DNA from: Variovorax boronicumulans
GTDB lineage: Bacteria; Pseudomonadota; Gammaproteobacteria; Burkholderiales; Burkholderiaceae_C
Direction: 5' to 3'
NCBI RefSeq assembly: GCF_029892485.1
Contig: NZ_JARXVG010000009.1
Location: forward strand, 62,001-126,000
DNA: 64,000 nucleotides
Positions 63,330 to 64,000 of the stretch are shown here, piece by piece (the first letter of the stretch is position 1; every line of letters starts with the position of its first letter). The translations under genes were made by a program, and so were the position numbers. The notes beneath the pieces are model-generated. The model was not told the origin of the DNA. It saw only the letters and a program-made list of their open reading frames with translations, and ran no database searches.

Positions 63330-63477
63330 TTCGCAATCGGTTGTCGCTCCATACGAAGGAACGGCCGCACTGGATTCGGGAAACGCAGGATTTATTTGAC
63401 GGCCAGTTGCCGGGCCGTGTGGACCATGTCTCGGCCGGCACCGCGGATGGTCGTGGTGCCAGTCTGGCTGCTGTGCG

Positions 63478-64000
63478 TCAGGCGTGCGAGGCGCGCTCCC
63501 GCGTCAGGGCCCGGCGCGCACGCTTCGTTTCGTACATGGCGGCGTCCGCCTGCCGAAGGGCATCGCGGATCGACGTGACGCGGGGATCGACGGCGACCGC
63601 GCCCACGCTGGGGCCGCCATAGTCGATGACCAGCTGGGACAGCCTGAACTCGCCCGCGGCGCCGGCCATGACGCGCTGCGCGAGCGCCTGCGCCGCGGCT
63701 GCGCGCAGATCGTCGGGCGCATCCTGCGCGGGGCCGGGCCCGATCACCACGAATTCGTCGCCACCGAGCCGCGCGAGCATGTCGCTCGCGCGCAACGTGG
63801 CCTGGAGCCTCTCCGCCATGGCGAGCAGGAATTCGTCGCCGACCTCGTGGCCGTGCGCGTCGTTGATCTGCTTGAAGTCGTCCAGGTCGATGAAACCGAC
63901 CAGGACGCAGGTGCCGTCTCGCTCGCCCTGGGAGAGCATGCGGCCGAGCGCCTCTTCGAGCGAGCGGCGATTCGGCAAGCCGGTGAGCATGTCGGTCGCG
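63478..64000 (-). CDS. Diguanylate cyclase (GGDEF), C-terminal part
   Basis: The gene enters from the right edge; about 174 C-terminal residues are visible. DMLTGLPNRRSLEEALGR opens the GGDEF domain, DLDDFKQINDAHGHEVGDEFL binds metal, and RLGGDEFVV is the catalytic loop. RASD five residues before GGDEF is an intact inhibitory site, so product feedback is expected. The sensory N-terminus is outside. It lies directly upstream of the bcs operon in the same orientation, a natural source of c-di-GMP for BcsA. Confidence 0.92.
   Translation of the reverse strand, partial: ATDMLTGLPNRRSLEEALGRMLSQGERDGTCVLVGFIDLDDFKQINDAHGHEVGDEFLLAMAERLQATLRASDMLARLGGDEFVVIGPGPAQDAPDDLRAAAAQALAQRVMAGAAGEFRLSQLVIDYGGPSVGAVAVDPRVTSIRDALRQADAAMYETKRARRALTRERASHA

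Overview
The window is high-GC DNA (about two thirds G+C by eye). Almost all of it is coding, and many adjacent genes overlap by a few bases. The smc-zipA-ligA order, a bcs cellulose operon with bcsD and bcsP, a pyrimidine-catabolism cluster of the URC type and the general style of the proteins point to a betaproteobacterium of the family Comamonadaceae. A Variovorax-like organism is my best guess, from recall only. No rRNA, tRNA, CRISPR array, transposase or prophage gene was seen. Both ends cut genes: an amidohydrolase on the left and a GGDEF protein on the right.

Left third (1-18.2 kb). A long minus-strand run from 14305 down to 1756 looks like one nucleobase uptake and uracil catabolism unit. 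In transcription order it holds a GTP cyclohydrolase II homologue (URC1 type), a DUF1688 protein (URC4 type), uracil phosphoribosyltransferase, a BMP-type substrate-binding protein, a large deacetylase-caspase-TPR lipoprotein, a lipoprotein nucleoside phosphorylase, an ABC ATPase and two permeases. A cytosine deaminase-like gene at the left edge has the same orientation, but a plus-strand APS kinase/sulfotransferase pair separates it from the rest. Two REP-like inverted repeat pairs sit inside the operon. To the right lie two small envelope genes, an ECF sigma/NrsF anti-sigma pair with a matching promoter, and a HerA-like (DUF853) ATPase.

Middle (18.2-31.3 kb). A 364-base gene-free stretch holds a strikingly ordered nested inverted repeat that can fold as a three-way junction. 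Just downstream starts a ten-gene, translationally coupled operon resembling aryl polyene or xanthomonadin-type lipid pigment clusters: ACP, COG4648 membrane protein, ligase-dehydratase fusion, acyltransferase, LolA-like protein, MMPL exporter, polysaccharide deacetylase, methyltransferase, dehydratase and ketoreductase. No ketosynthase is present. A ParA-like orphan, a hipBA pair with two palindromic operators and a lipoprotein gene follow on the minus strand.

Right half (31.3-64 kb). smc, zipA and ligA are followed by a lipoprotein, peptide deformylase, a DoxX protein, an amino-acid ABC system (aapJQM-like, no ATPase gene), a sodium/solute symporter with its DUF3311 partner, an XRE-cupin regulator with a TIGR04076 protein and an aldo/keto reductase, a PPC-domain protein, phosphoglucomutase, a HAD hydrolase and an I78 inhibitor-like lipoprotein. 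The window closes with a complete cellulose operon (bcsD-bcsP-bcsQ-bcsA-bcsB-bcsZ-bcsC, minus strand) flanked by two c-di-GMP enzymes. That fits the PilZ domain of BcsA, which binds c-di-GMP. Phosphoglucomutase nearby could feed UDP-glucose synthesis for the same polymer.
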